This document shows positions 1 through 12,308 of a stretch of 64,000 bases of DNA, one piece after another. The notes below the pieces were generated by a model. It had not been told where the DNA came from, searched no databases, and worked only from the letters and a program-made list of their open reading frames with translations. The position numbers and the translations under genes are program-made. Each line of letters opens with the position of its first letter. The stretch's first letter is position 1. The DNA is from Melieria omissa (Eukaryota; Arthropoda; Insecta; Diptera; Ulidiidae): contig OZ020267.1 in the NCBI GenBank assembly GCA_963971225.1, positions 123,621,891 through 123,685,890 on the forward strand, written 5' to 3'.

Positions 1-501
1 TTTGGTATCAAGTATCCAGTTTATAGAAGAGTGAATGAAAAAAAATATTTAAAAAGTTCACTTCTTCATGTTTCCCAGTGTCTCGGAGTATGCACTGAGT
101 ACTTGTAACACTTTATGAACGTTTTTCTGGAAATCAATTTGTTCAATTTAGGTGGTTAGAGTATTTGAACACTTTTGCATTGATTCATTCGAAATTTTAA
201 TAGAAGCTTAGCAATAATAATAAGAAGAAGATATTATAAAATTTTATAGTAATTTCTTGCAATTTCGAAAGATTCGCCTTCTGGAAAGTGTCTTTTCAAG
301 GCGAATATGAGTTTATTTGTTCCTGGTTCAGTCCAATGACTCTCAGACTTCTTAATGCAGTCTATGCTTCTCAGGAATGCATTTGAGAATCTTACTATAT
401 CTACTCAATTTTACGAAACTTTCTATGCCTATAGAGAAATCTCGGCAGGATGTTCCATACTTTAACTCCCTATATTTGCTTTTATTTATTTATTTAGTAT
501 T
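1..501. other. AT-rich non-coding DNA
   Basis: No open frame with recognisable homology and no terminal repeat pair seen. A short local hairpin is visible near 268-304 (gattcgcctt / aaggcgaat). The stretch ends at the TA that flanks the first mobile element. Confidence 0.6.
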
Positions 502-704
502 TACAGGGTTTTTCATCATGAGCCGAAAAAGTAAATAAAGAAAAAAATCAATTAAAATTTGAATTTTGATGAAGCTTTATTATTAAAATAATATTTGGTT
601 TGTGCCATTAGTAATGGAATATGACATCATTCAAATGACCGCCACGAGCAGGCTGGCACACCTTGATTCTTTTTAGGTAATTTTCGATGACTTTTTTACA
701 TATA

Positions 705-1966
705 CTGGGTTTTCCAGCAAGAGGTGTTATTTTGGTATTCAAAGAAAAATGTCATTTTTTGAGATAAATGATCGGATGTTTATTTCATAATAAAGAGGAA
801 GGTATGCCGTTAATAATGAAAAACAACATCAGCCAAATGGCCACCACGACCACGCTTACAGGACCATATCCTTTTCATGAAATTTTCCATAACCAAATCG
901 CAAAGTGGCTGCCCTATGTCCTCGATAGCCTCACGAATTCTATCTTTGACGTCTTGAATCGACGCTGGGCTGTTGGCGTACACCTTATCTTTCACGTGGC
1001 CCCAAAGGAAGAAGTCGCAAGGTGTTAAATCACAAGATCTCGGTGGCCAATTGTGATTACCTCTTCCAGAGATAACACGGTCCGGAAACTTTTCCCGTAA
1101 AAGAGCAATGTTTTCGTTGCTTGTGTGGCACGTAGCGCCGTCTTGTTGAAAGTAAACGTTGTCCAGATCAATACCATCCAACTCCGACCATAAAAAATCA
1201 TTAATCATCTCTCGATAGCGCAATCCATTCACCGTAACTGTTGATCCGACCTCATTTTCGAAAAAGTAAGGTCCAATAACCCCGCCGGACCATAAACCGC
1301 ACCAAACAGTCACACGTTGAGGATGGAGAGGCTTCTCAACAATAACTCTTGGGTTTTCCGAGCCCCAGATGCGACAATTTTGCTTGTTGACGTAGCCACT
1401 GCGGTGGAAATGGGCCTCATCAGTCAAGATGATTTTTCGATGGAATTCCGGATCATTTTCATGCATTTCAAGGACCCAATCAGCAAAGACACGACGTTGT
1501 TGATGATTGGTCGGCTTGAGTTCTTGTGTTAACTGAACTTTATAAGCCTTAAGACCCAAGTCTTTATGCAAAATACGGTGTAATGACGTTTTTGTAACCT
1601 GGGTTTTCTTCAACACTTTGGGCTACAGCAGCAATATTCTCAGTTGAGCGATGTGCACGGGTTTTATTCTTCACATCACTAACTTGTCCCAACAGCTCGA
1701 ATTTTTTCACCAATTTCTGTATTGCGGCCCGACAAGGTGCTTCACGACGACCCAAAATTGCTTTAGTTTTGCGAACTGTGACTGCAAGATTTTCACCATT
1801 TTTGTAGTGAATTTTAATAATTTCAATGCGTTGTTGAAGCGTGTATCGTTCAATTTTTAGTAATGGCATAGTTTCTACTTGTCAAATGTCAAAGAATAAA
1901 AGCTTCAAAAGTGACAGCTACCGAAATACTGGGTGATTCAAAATAACACCTCTTGTTGGAAAACCT
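705..1966 (-). mobile_element. DD41D (rosa-like) mariner, inner element
   Basis: Inverted ends: left ggttttccagcaagaggtgt with tattttgg following; right complement ggttttccaacaagaggtgt with tattttga following, so about 26 bp match with one mismatch. Both sides carry TATA (701-704 and 1967-1970), containing the TA duplication; because of the TATA the exact border is uncertain by two bases. The element lies in the C-terminal coding part of another DD41D element, so it is the younger of the two. It carries one near-complete transposase frame. Confidence 0.85.
810..1869 (-). pseudogene. DD41D transposase of the inner mariner, one frameshift
   Basis: Two overlapping minus-strand frames cover a whole transposase of roughly 350 residues. 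The first (1869 to 1564, start MPLLKIERYTLQQRIEIIKI) holds the paired helix-turn-helix region; the second (entered near 1605, to 810) holds the catalytic core. They are offset by a single frameshift after AAVAQSVEENPG. All three acidic residues are present: TDEAHFH, QQDGATCHT and the Asp of TPCDFF, with 41 residues between the second and third. The terminus GGHLADVVFHY is intact. Compared with the surrounding copy, which has lost its second Asp, this one is much better preserved. Identity as a rosa-group enzyme rests on the DD41D spacing and on QQDGATCHT. Confidence 0.85.
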
Positions 1967-3047
1967 TATAGCAGGCTGTAAGGCGCCAAGACCTGCACGT
2001 ACATATGTTGTCTCTCAAATGCTCCAGAGTCTGCGGATTGTCTGCATAGACTTGGTCTTTCGCGTAGCCCCAAAGAAAAAAGTCCAAAGGGTTCGGATCG
2101 CACGATCTTGACGGCCAATTGACATCACCAAAACGCGAAATTATGCGTTCATCGAACCTGGTTCGCAATCCTGTCATGTTCGGTCCTGTTGTGTGGCATG
2201 TAGCGCCGTTCTGTTGAAACCACATCTCCTCCACATCCATAACTTCGATCGCTGGCCAGAAATACTCGGTTATCATACGGCCATAACGTTCAGAATTGAC
2301 TGTAACGGTCTGTCCTTCGTCATTTTCGAAGAAATATGGCCCTATGACACCACCGGACCATAATGCACACCTAACAGTCACTCTAGGTGGATGCATTGGG
2401 CGCTCTACAACCGCGTGTGGATTTTCTGAGCCCCACACACGACAATTTTGACTATTAACGTAACCGCCGAGGTGAAAATGTGCTTCATCGCTGAAGACAA
2501 TTTTGTGGGAAAAATTGGGATTTTCGGACTGTTTTTCAAGCACCCATTCAGCGTAGTTACGATGCATTCTGTGATCTCCCGGCTCCAATTTCTGCACCAA
2601 CTGAACTTTGTATGGATGAAGCGGGGATGGCGAAGTCCAATTGTTGTGAATGCCGGGGAAGCGATAAATTCGGGTCATCTTCAACACTGGCAGCTACAGC
2701 AGCAATATTTTCGGCTGAACGAGCACGGCGATTACGTATTGGCCTCTGTACATCTTCTACAGAACCAGTTCGTTCGAATTTCGCCAATAGATCCGAAATT
2801 GTTGACAAAACAGGCCTTCCGTGACATCCGAAATCCTTCCTTGGTGCGCGAAAAGTGATGCTCAAATTTTCATAATTTTTGTAGTGAATTTTCACTATGT
2901 TTATACGTTGAGCGATGCTAAATCGGTCCATTTTCATAAATGGCAAACACTAAACTACAATCTTAACACAATGCAACGACACATGACTGCTGCGGTTGTC
3001 GAACGCAGGGCTGCCAAAGTTTTCGGTTCGAAATGAAAAACCCTGTA

Positions 3048-6000
3048 TTTTATAAGCCAAAGAACACAATGATTTTATTGACTAAAGGAGAGGTCCAAGT
3101 TGCCATGGAGTCCACACTCACTATTATCCCAACGCTGTTGTTATTACTGCTAGGAAGAAGAAAAGTCTTAGAAGAGTTCTTTTTCTTCATCTTCCACGTA
3201 TCATCTATCATAATCGCTTTAATTGACACTGCAAACCTGGTTGCTTACGATGCATTGTTCTTGGGGCCGTGATGGGTCTGAGTCAGGCATAGAAGTAATG
3301 TAATTTTCGGAATGGACAGTGATTGCTGCTGGAAGGTAGGGATCACCTTGGGGTTCTCTTTTAATACCAAGCTTAACGCTTTTGAATGCCTTGAAAACGG
3401 TATGCAAATCTCAACCTCAACGTGTTGTGAATATGCTTCACTCCAAACCTACAATTTGTTTGTTGAAGAATCCATTAAGCCCAACAACGACTGTCATTCC
3501 TGAACACAAATTTTCCATAAAAAACGGTCGACGGACAAAATCTTGGGAATAATTATTGCAAACGACATCTGATCGATAACACTAGATCTTTATTCATATT
3601 AATTTGATTTACAGGGGCTGTGCTTATGTTAGTATAAACATTACTCTGATGAATTGAATTGAATTGAAAGAAAGAAGGAAAGAAATCTGGTGTGAAATTC
3701 ATACAATTTACAACGAACTGCTGGTTCAGATAATTGATTATTAGGTCGTAATAATGATGGGGTTTTCACGTATTTTCTATGAGTTGTACAATTTCAAAGA
3801 AATATTTCCTGATTTGCAGGCGTTTTTTACTTATTTTTTAAATTCATTATTCTTGTATTCAAATATTTCGTTTCATGTCATACCTTAATTTTCTATTAAA
3901 ATGCGTAAATATTTCCATATAAATTAATTTGATTTAATGAAATTATATTCAAATTTTCTTTCAAATTTTACTTAAATATTTGCTCCTTTTCTGTTTATGT
4001 TTCACCTTGTCCTTTTTTTCGCTAACTCATCATAACATCTTCCTTTGCTTCTCTTTCTCTGCTTCATCCATGTGCGCATCTGATAACTTGACATTGTTAT
4101 ATTTGTTTCCACCAAACAACAAAAACAAATTAGATTAAATATTAAATTTCAATTTATTAAAGATTCTTTAAACTAATTTAAAAAAAAAATTATTTTTATT
4201 CAAATATTTTCTCTGCTTTGTTGTAAAGTCTTCATATCCTGAAGAAATGCGTAAAATATTTTCGCATGCATTGAAATGATTTAGTGGAATTTTAATTAAT
4301 TTTTTAAAAATTTTCTTAAAATTTTTTTGCTGACCCTGCTTTTGTTTATATTTCAACTTATTTTTTTCAATACTTCTTCTCTCTCTCTCTTATCACTACT
4401 TCCTCTGTTGCCAGTTTTTCCATCACCTCGGCTTCTCTTTTGCGGCCTCTGCCACGTGCGCTCCTGCCAACTTGAAATTTTAATATTTATTTACACGAAA
4501 TGAAAATGTTTTTGACGAAATTCGCTTGCAATGTTTTCCCATAAAGACATTTCTGCGTACTGCGCGCACATTCATCTCTCGGAAGCATTTTGTTTTACGC
4601 ATAATTGAGCAAACAGACGGCTCATCTGTCAGGCGAAGAGTCAGTCGCGGCGGTGCCGGTGCGCCTGTGGAGCGCAAAACGAAGCGTCTGTCACAGTTGA
4701 GTGGACTGGCTTCAAATTGGCAGCAATTGCACCGGGAAAATTTTACATGCTTTAATGCCTCGCCAACCAGTCGGTTCAACTCGGCAGTCGCAGCAACAAC
4801 AACAGCCAAAACATCTTGATTGCTAATAAGCCCGGAAAAGCAAACAAATCGCTCAAACTCGAAACGCGGCACCCAGTGGCGCGGCTGCAGGACAAAGCAC
4901 GGATATTGCTTGTTGTTGTTGTTGTGTTGTTGATATGCGAATTTGACTTGAAGTGGAAGCTATTACACTGTAAATATTGAGAGCAAAACCCAGAAGTGCA
5001 AATAACAGAGCAATCGAAAAGTGAATTGAATTGAATTAAATTGAAACGTCGTTGCGATGACATCAACGTTAGACTATGCGAATTTATTTATTTACTTTTT
5101 GCGTTGTAAATCAAAGGAGTCGAATTTAATGCAAACTCGACACAATACAAAAGAAATAATCTGCTTCATGGTGTTGTGTTGCATCACACATTTCCACATC
5201 CGGCGCCGAGCTCGAAACGACATAATGGCTGCACACAAGTGTTGGGATTTGTGTGGCGACTGTGTGTGTTTGTTTGTTTTTATTAATTGTGTATTGCTCG
5301 GGCATTTGTTGACTTTTTGCCGACACTGTTGTTGTCATTTTCCCTATATGCGCTTATTTTGCATCCTATTATAATTTTGTATTATAAATGATTTGGTAGA
5401 TCTGTGGCTGTGTACGTCTGTGTAAGTGTGTGAGTGTGTGGGTGCAAATGACATATGCAAATTGTCAGCAGCACGTTGTGAATAGCAGCAGTGCTGTAGC
5501 CAAATGCTAAACGACATTCACACATACAGACACACCTACACATGCACACATTAAACCCGTTCAAGTCAGCACGTACACGCAGCGCAATGTGTGCTGTGCT
5601 TTGCTGGTTCACTTCTAGCAGATTTTGCTTTTGTTTAGTTTAGTTAAATTCTAATCAGCTTATAGCTGAGTTTTAGTTTTGAATTTTCCAGTGTCGACAC
5701 AGCTACAGCTTCCGCAACAAATCATATACGCAACAAAAACATATCACGTACATACAACGTTTTTGCTTATATTCACACATGCAGAAAATTGCCTGCACTA
5801 TGAAAAAATATTTAGAATGAAGCAGAATGCAATCTTTAAAAGCCCACCATTTCTTAACAGCAAAACTTGATTTTATTTTATTCAAATTAAGACACAATGT
5901 AGGCCTCTGTAAGAGGATCTATCTGGCTGAGAGTAACTTTTTATTTCACCAAAATAGCCAGCAAAGACGTGCAGCTACTACGTCCAGGACAATAAATATT

Positions 6001-6723
6001 GTATGTTTTGCGTGCCATTTTTCAGAACGAAATATATTTGCATAAATATTATATCTTCAGCTTTTCAATGAATGTAGAATGTTTGTGCTATAAGTAAATT
6101 GAAAAAGAAAATATTTTATAGTTAACACAAAGGAGGACTAGAACGAAACTTTTAAATCCCTGGAAAAGCCAACAACTCAAACGAACTATTGAGAATTGAT
6201 ATTGAATTGAGAAATGATATGACGGAATTCTATGTTATGCAGAACAAAGAACAGACACAGACACACGCACACATATTTATATTGCATGTATGTATGTGTT
6301 AGTGAGTAGCTTAGAGCATCGAATCAATTCGCAGGTGCCAATGTTTAGATGATTCTAATGTGATTGCTTATTGGTTTTACTATGTTTTACTGTTTAAAAA
6401 ACAAAATAAATAATAAAAATAACAAGCAATTATTTACAAAAGTTAAAAATTTTATTGCGAAATATGTTTGAAAATAGTAACATTTTTATGTAATTAAAAC
6501 TTTGAGGCTTGAAATCGAGTAGTTAGAATTTCTGCCTGCAATTTGTGGACAAATTACAATTCCGTTCAAGTGCAAAATTTGCTTTCTTCTTTGTCATTGC
6601 TGAATAGAAACAGTTATCTGAGATGGGGCTATGCAGTTTCTTGGTTCTTCTGTTCTGTTATTGTATTTTGAGTTTGTATTGTGGTTTAGAATTTAAAAAG
6701 CTTTCTTAAATTTTTTCTCTTTC
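3048..6723. other. Non-coding DNA with simple repeats
   Basis: AT-rich sequence without a supported gene. It holds CAA/GTT-type runs (about 4780-4930), a CT run near 4376-4392, and (GT)n/(CA)n patches (about 5411-5445, 5519-5550 and 6255-6300). No repeat with paired ends was recognised. Open frames here are short and of biased composition. Confidence 0.5.
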
Positions 6724-6727
6724 TTAA

Positions 6728-6884
6728 CCCATTGCTGCCGGGTACCAGTTCCACCCATACGATTTTGATAAAATCATTCATTCATTCATATCTCTCCACG
6801 GATATCTCTACCACGAACTTTTCTGTGATTTTTTTTAAAAGTCAGTTTTCATGGGTAAAATTTTACTCATAAGGCAGCAATGGG
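6728..6884. mobile_element. 157-bp miniature TTAA element (piggyBac-type MITE)
   Basis: Perfect 12-bp terminal inverted repeats CCCATTGCTGCC / GGCAGCAATGGG, each flanked by TTAA (6724-6727 and 6885-6888). TTAA target duplication is the signature of the piggyBac superfamily. It has no coding capacity, so mobilisation would have needed an enzyme supplied in trans. Confidence 0.85.
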
Positions 6885-8084
6885 TTAAAGACCATGTTTT
6901 AAAAAATATGTCTTAGAAATATTAAATAAAAATTCCAAAAATTGACAGAGTTATAGAGATCTAAAGGATACATAACGAATGCACGTAGTAGTGGCTACTA
7001 TATTTTGTTTTGTTAGTTTTGCATCTAACGGCGGTACTAGTAAAGCCAGATGCTAAAAGATTTGACAGCTTGACTTTGCTGCCTTTTCTCTATGCCTTAA
7101 TTTATTTCCATCAAAAGTACATACAACTAACTCCGATTAGAAACTAATCCAAAAGTACGTTGGTGCATAACCAGAAATTGCCAGCTCAGCACTCTTCGCT
7201 TGATGGATTAACAGTATGTCTCCCTCTGCAACGGATTTAACATACTGTTCACCGAACCTCTACTTCTGTTAATATTTAGTAGCATAATGTTGCCAGCAGA
7301 GAGCTCACAGATAACTCGCTGCGCGCTGCATCGAGAAGCTTAAGTTCGAAATAATTTATTTTAAAACCTATTAAACAGATTTATTTGAAATTTTTTATAA
7401 AGCTCCACTGTATATGTCTCTACATCTCCTATCACAATTAATAGAAATATTTGTTAAAATTTTTTGAATCCTGATAGTGAACAAAGTAAATTGTAAAGTA
7501 AAAAATCAGGTTTAAATGAGCAGACATTTTTTGTTACATTCAATATATTGTTTTTTTTTTTAATTAAAGACATGCACAAAGTCATAACAAAAGTGTAGTC
7601 AATTTATAGTTTTCACAAAGAATAAAAATAGATAAAAGAAACATTCTCTAGACTAGAGTTTTTCCTTAAAGTTTTCCTATCCTCAAATATACTCAAACAT
7701 ACTGGAAGGGTAGAAGAACCTGTGGTGGTCGGGTTTCTTACTTACACCACATGATTCAACTTATATTTATACTTACTAAAGATTCCCTGGAACACAATCA
7801 GGTTTTGCATAGTTTGTTGCGATTGCCTTAAGATATTTAATTTTTATTTTATGAATATAGTTAGCGTTGCACCAATGAAGTTTAAGAAGTTGCAAGGGGT
7901 TTCTGCTCTTTTTTTTAGGATTTATTTCTTTTTCAAGCATATTTTACACATTTTTAGCCGTTTTTGGAGTTCTTGTTTATTGGAAATGTATGAATAATTC
8001 AAGTTTGCTGTATGTTCTAGTTTCGCATGCAAATAATTTTCCGTAATAAAATCACACTTCATCGAAAAGAGCAACTGAAACATA

Positions 8085-8868
8085 CAGTGGGTGGTCAAGC
8101 AATTAGCACGCTTACGAAAAATATAATTTTTCATGTTTAACCCTTTCGGGACTACTGGGATAATACGTCCCAGCAAGTTTTTAAGGCCCCTCAAAATAAT
8201 TATTCACATCTTGTGACCCCCGCAGAATAATTATTCGAAATATATGTCTTCGGTTAAAGGATGTTTTTAGAATTTGTGAGTATACAACAAAACTTTGTAG
8301 TCCCAAAATTTAAAGCATGGGATCATTTTTACCAAGAGTATTTTGGTTTTCAAAATTAAACTCCGTCCCGAAAGGGTTAAGTGGATGTAAGACGTACTAA
8401 AATAGTTGCCAAACGCTTTTTGTTTTCTTGTTTGCTTAACTTGTTTGTCTCACAGTATTTCTAATGATATTTGTGAGGTTATGTGCTGTGGGTGAGCACG
8501 ATAACGGGACTTTGTTAGCAGCAGTATTAAATTGAACATTTGTTGCAAGTCTGTGTGCATTCGAATTGTGAAATCATAATGAGAAAATCGTGAATTTTTG
8601 GGAATAAAATAAAAAGAAAAACGATATATTGAAAAATACTCGCATTAAGGCTGGGTAATTATTTTTTTAAGTAGTTTGGAACAATTAAACAAATTTCTGT
8701 TTTTTAAGGATGATGCAAAAAACTGTACAATTCACTTTAAAAATATCTTCTTATTTGTTCTGAAATAAAAATATAATTGAATTCAAAAAATAGCAAATTT
8801 AAGAGTTCGTTTTAAACATAAAAAGCGTTTGATTGCTTGAAGCGTGCTAATTGCTTGACCACCCACTG
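8085..8868. mobile_element. Non-autonomous Tc1/mariner-type TIR element, interrupted
   Basis: Ends are matching inverted repeats of about 28 bp (CAGTGGGTGGTCAAGCAATT continuing to agcacgctt, and the complement at 8840-8868), each flanked by TA (8083-8084 and 8869-8870). No transposase frame is present. A TTAA element of 236 bp sits 56 bp inside the left end, so the original unit was about 544 bp. Confidence 0.85.
8141..8376. mobile_element. 236-bp miniature TTAA element nested in the TIR element
   Basis: Inverted ends CCCTTTCGGGAC / GTCCCGAAAGGG flanked by TTAA at 8137-8140 and 8377-8380. Its ends differ from those at 6728, 40149 and 57023, so it is a distinct piggyBac-type family. Being inside the 8085-8868 element, it inserted later than that element. 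Confidence 0.85.
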
Positions 8869-8870
8869 TA

Positions 8871-11855
8871 ATCCATGGCGCACACAAGATTTCATTTTGG
8901 GAATTAGGGGCTTTAATTCTATTTGAAACCATATTTTGCATCAGTAAGTTTTTTATTTGGATGGTTTGAACCCCTTAACGCGCCACTGGACATAGCAGTT
9001 ATTCTTAGAACAGTGCATACAGTGAATTGCTGGATCCAAGTGTATCCAACATATTTGAATCTGATTTTTAATGAAGGTAAGCTTTGATTATTTCTTTACT
9101 CTTTACTCTATTTACTTTATTCTATACTTTATTATATTTATTATACTTTATTATTTTTTGTTGTCATTATTATGATGGCACTAACATTCTGAAATCACAC
9201 CTTCTTACCGTCCAAAACTCATCACTTTAAATTGATTCAATTTAATTTAATTTTTAAAAATTTAATTTGACGCTACGATCAAATTATCTCACAAATTGTC
9301 AACTTTTCAGACATTTTCAACTTTTTAAAGTAAGTTTTTCAATTCTACATTTTTGTAGCAGAAAACCTTTACGCAACTCTTTCTATAGCCGTTTGATTGG
9401 TATCAAACGCATTCATGGCCCACATGGCGTATGAGTAATATTTCTCAAAAATCTTTTTACTTTTACTTTTAGCAAGCAACCAGTTTGCTTTATTATTGCT
9501 GGCAAGCAATAACTAGAACATAATTGCTTTCTGTCTAATTGCAATTTTATGTCACTTGAGCACAACACTTGCACATGTGATGTTGTTGTGTGCACGTGTA
9601 TGCAGACATTAAATTACTTTGTGCATTTTTGGGCTGCTCTTATTAAGCACTCGAAGGCATGCAAAGCATTTGCGATGCCTTGAGCTTAAATTTCAATTCA
9701 AGTTGGCAAATTCATAAAACTTGTAAACTTGAAAGCTTCGACCGAGATGCGTACATGCGATGAGCGCCAGCAGCACAGTCAATGACAGAGACTGACTGAA
9801 TGACTGACTGACTGGACTGACTGACAGATTGACACGATAGATACAGACAACACAACACAGCCTAAAAGGAAATGAATAGAATTATAATTGAAGCTTCTGC
9901 GTGTGTGTGTGCGCGCGTGTGTTTGTGTGCGTGTGAGTGCTGAGCGCAGCTGAGGCAACTGTGGCGAAGCAAAAATAAAAGCAATTAAAACTTTCCGCCA
10001 CGCTACTCACATTGTACTTAGACCGTTGTTGCGGCTGCTGATTATGCCTGCACAGAGATGACTTCTGTCTTACGCACAAAATTCGGCGGTTAAGCGAGAT
10101 AAATGGGCCACGCCGCCCGTAGCCGAATAAGATGAATGCCGCTGCGCTTGGCACGTTCCAAAATTGAGGCATTTTCCCAATGCCAGTGTTTTGAATTTCA
10201 GTTTGGGCGCAATGAGTGAAGCCACGTAAAATTAGTAGCGATTGATTGAGTAGCAAAGTTAAGTGGGATCACAGCGACGCGTGTATCGGTGGCTTTGTTG
10301 TTTTAATTTCTTAAATTGAGTTAAGTATGTTGAGTTAAGAATGTTAAGTAAAGCTACAAAACGCCATCAACTGGTTTATTACGCACTTAAAAAACATGAA
10401 CGCTGGCAAATCGATGGGGAACCGGAAAAATAGTTGAAAATAGTTCCATCTCAAAGCAGTGCAGTGAGTGTTTGTGTGTGTCGAAAATTATATGAAATTG
10501 GTTTTCGATCATTTTTTTGACCGCAAGTAAATATTTTCAAATATTTACACTGCAATTTTTTACAATATTTGTGAAACGGACAACACCAAAATCGTACAAC
10601 AATATTCGGCCAATAATGCATTGAAAAATGTCAGTGGCCAACAAAAATATTTTGTGCACACATATTGAGTGCAATTGTCAAATAATCGCTGCTGTGCATT
10701 GTTTGTATATCTGTCAATTTCAGTTTTGTTCCTTTCATAGGACACGAGTGCGATATGTCTATTTGCATTCTGCTTAGTGTAGAGCAAACTTCCCTCTCCA
10801 CATTCATTTGCTCTTCTCTGTTGCACAAAATGCCGCTGTATTGCAAATGCAAATTGTAAATTGCAATTGCGCGCCACAAAATGTGATTATACGCGGCGTA
10901 TGAGTGACATTAATTGAAAATATGCAAAACAACTGTAACCTACTTCAAAATGCGACAGCACTAAAAAAGCGAAATAACGGATATGTGCGGCTTTCGGAAT
11001 TGTTAAATTTGAAAGCAACGAGTGGTTATTCCATTGCATTGGTTTGTTAAATTCAAAATAGTTAAACAAAACAAGTGTCAAACAAACAATCGATGTTAAA
11101 AGGCTGCAAAAATGTGATGTGAAAAGGATTAGTTCAGCTGTTGTTGGAAAAAACAATTTTTTTCTTCAACTGAAAAGTTGCAGCCCGTGTTCGTTTCCAA
11201 CTTGTGTTTAAAATATTTAAAGTGTTCAGTCATTTTAATAACAAAATGTGTAAAAATAAACGTGTGCCATGAATTTTTTTTGTTAAAGTTGTATCCTTTC
11301 ATTTGGCTCAAGGGTTGTTTTATGATTCCATTGACCGACAGAAAGGTTCAATGCGGTTGTGCGGGTGAGCTGAGAAACTAACCGATGACAGGTGGTGTCT
11401 GAAGCACTCAGACCAAGCAAAAAAACCAACCAAAGGTTTTTCCTCGAGCCTTTCAACTGGGCAGCTCATTGTTCTTACAGAAATGAGGTGCAGAAAATTT
11501 CAGGTTTGTTTGATTTGCTTGAAAACGATGAAGATGGAAATTTGTAAGTATTGTTTTTCTCAAAAGAACTAAAAAAATGAGCCTTCTACAGCCAAAATAA
11601 ATATAAGGTGTTGTAAAAGAAAATTCATAATTTTCGCATGAAATTTAATATAATTTAAATGAATTTATTTACTTAGGTCAAACATGCATCGTCCTGTTCT
11701 ATCACTTGTTGTCATTTGCAGTAGTTCTCTTATTTTTCTCTCATGGAAATTTTTGTCCCTATTGGCAAAAGACTGAAACAATTCACTTTCATAAGCTTCT
11801 CTTGAGGCACATTTTACATCAGAAAATTCGATTCTCATAAACAGGAACAGGTGGT
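8871..11855. other. Non-coding DNA with microsatellites
   Basis: No supported gene. Visible are a degenerate TTTA/CTTTA run at 9083-9155, a GACT repeat at about 9789-9830 and a GT/GC-alternating run at about 9899-9936. A short stretch of CAG/CGG-type triplets lies near 10025-10045. I saw no paired TIRs. Confidence 0.5.
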
Positions 11856-11859
11856 AATT

Positions 11860-12290
11860 GCTTTGCCAAACTATAAGGTGGAAGATTAAGAAACTCCCAA
11901 CTAAGCTTCCGGAGCATCTGGCGAGTCACTATCAATGTGTGTGGTCTGGCGTTGTCCTAATGAACTCAATTCCGCTCAACAATTGGCCAAAGTTGATAGC
12001 TTCTTGGCGATGGTTCTTTCAGACAGTTCAGTTGTTGACAGCGCAGGTTCGAATTGAGAGTTTAGGCGTAAAGGAATGGCTCATTGAAGATGAGTCTCTG
12101 CCAATCTCACCAAACATACACCAACGCCTTCCTGACCCACAATCTTTGACACTGTTAGCACCTGTTTTCGTTTGAACTTGTTGTAAGTGATGCACTTTTC
12201 ATCACCAGTCACCAACCGCTTTAGAAATGGAACGATGTTGTTGTGATTGAGCCGTGAGGTTTTTTGCTTTAACTCATTTGGCACTCAAAC
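11860..12290 (-). pseudogene. Degenerate mariner transposase fragment (DD34D type)
   Basis: On the minus strand, frame 12284-12081 reads PFLKRLVTGDEKCITY, the block around the first catalytic Asp of irritans-type mariner transposases (TGDEKW in the family, Trp lost here). Shifted frames further along (to about 11860) still read as decayed mariner sequence; KLPTKLPEHLASHYQCV read on the plus strand is its antisense shadow. The same region exists in the opposite orientation at 37660-38090, and the two copies share IEDESLPISPN as a shadow frame. Upstream the frame continues as NEVEYKEKLNV with an in-frame stop. Heavily mutated. Confidence 0.7.
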
Positions 12291-12308
12291 ATTGAGCTTC
12301 TCTTTGTA

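Larger units (their letters stand above)
608..2946 (-). pseudogene. DD41D transposase of the outer mariner, frameshifted, mutated and split by an insertion
   Basis: The transposase would cut and paste the element using a DDE/D RNase-H-fold core. Reading on the minus strand from ATG at 2944-2946, the N-terminal helix-turn-helix region begins MPFMKMDRFSIAQRINIVKI and breaks by frameshift near 2600-2650. It resumes with the catalytic block: SDEAHFH carries the first Asp, and WSGGVIGPYFFEN and DFFLWG are conserved. The second catalytic Asp is replaced by Asn (QQNGATCHT instead of QQDGATCHT). There are 41 residues between that position and the Asp of PLDFF. The C-terminus is separated: frames at about 700-611 read KKVIENYLKRI and then GGHLNDVIFHY, stop at 608-610, on the far side of the inner element. 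It cannot make active enzyme as it stands. Confidence 0.85.
504..3045 (-). mobile_element. DD41D (rosa-like) mariner, outer element of a nest
   Basis: The ends are inverted repeats: CAGGGTTTTTCAtcatgagc at the left and its imperfect complement (tttcggttcgaaatgaaaaaccctg) at the right, each flanked by the dinucleotide TA at 502-503 and 3046-3047, the target duplication expected of Tc1/mariner elements. Inside lies a minus-strand transposase pseudogene (608-2946). A second mariner at 705-1966 is inserted in the distal part of that transposase. Removing the insert leaves about 1.28 kb, the usual mariner size. The DD41D spacing places it with the rosa group of tephritid flies. Confidence 0.85.
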
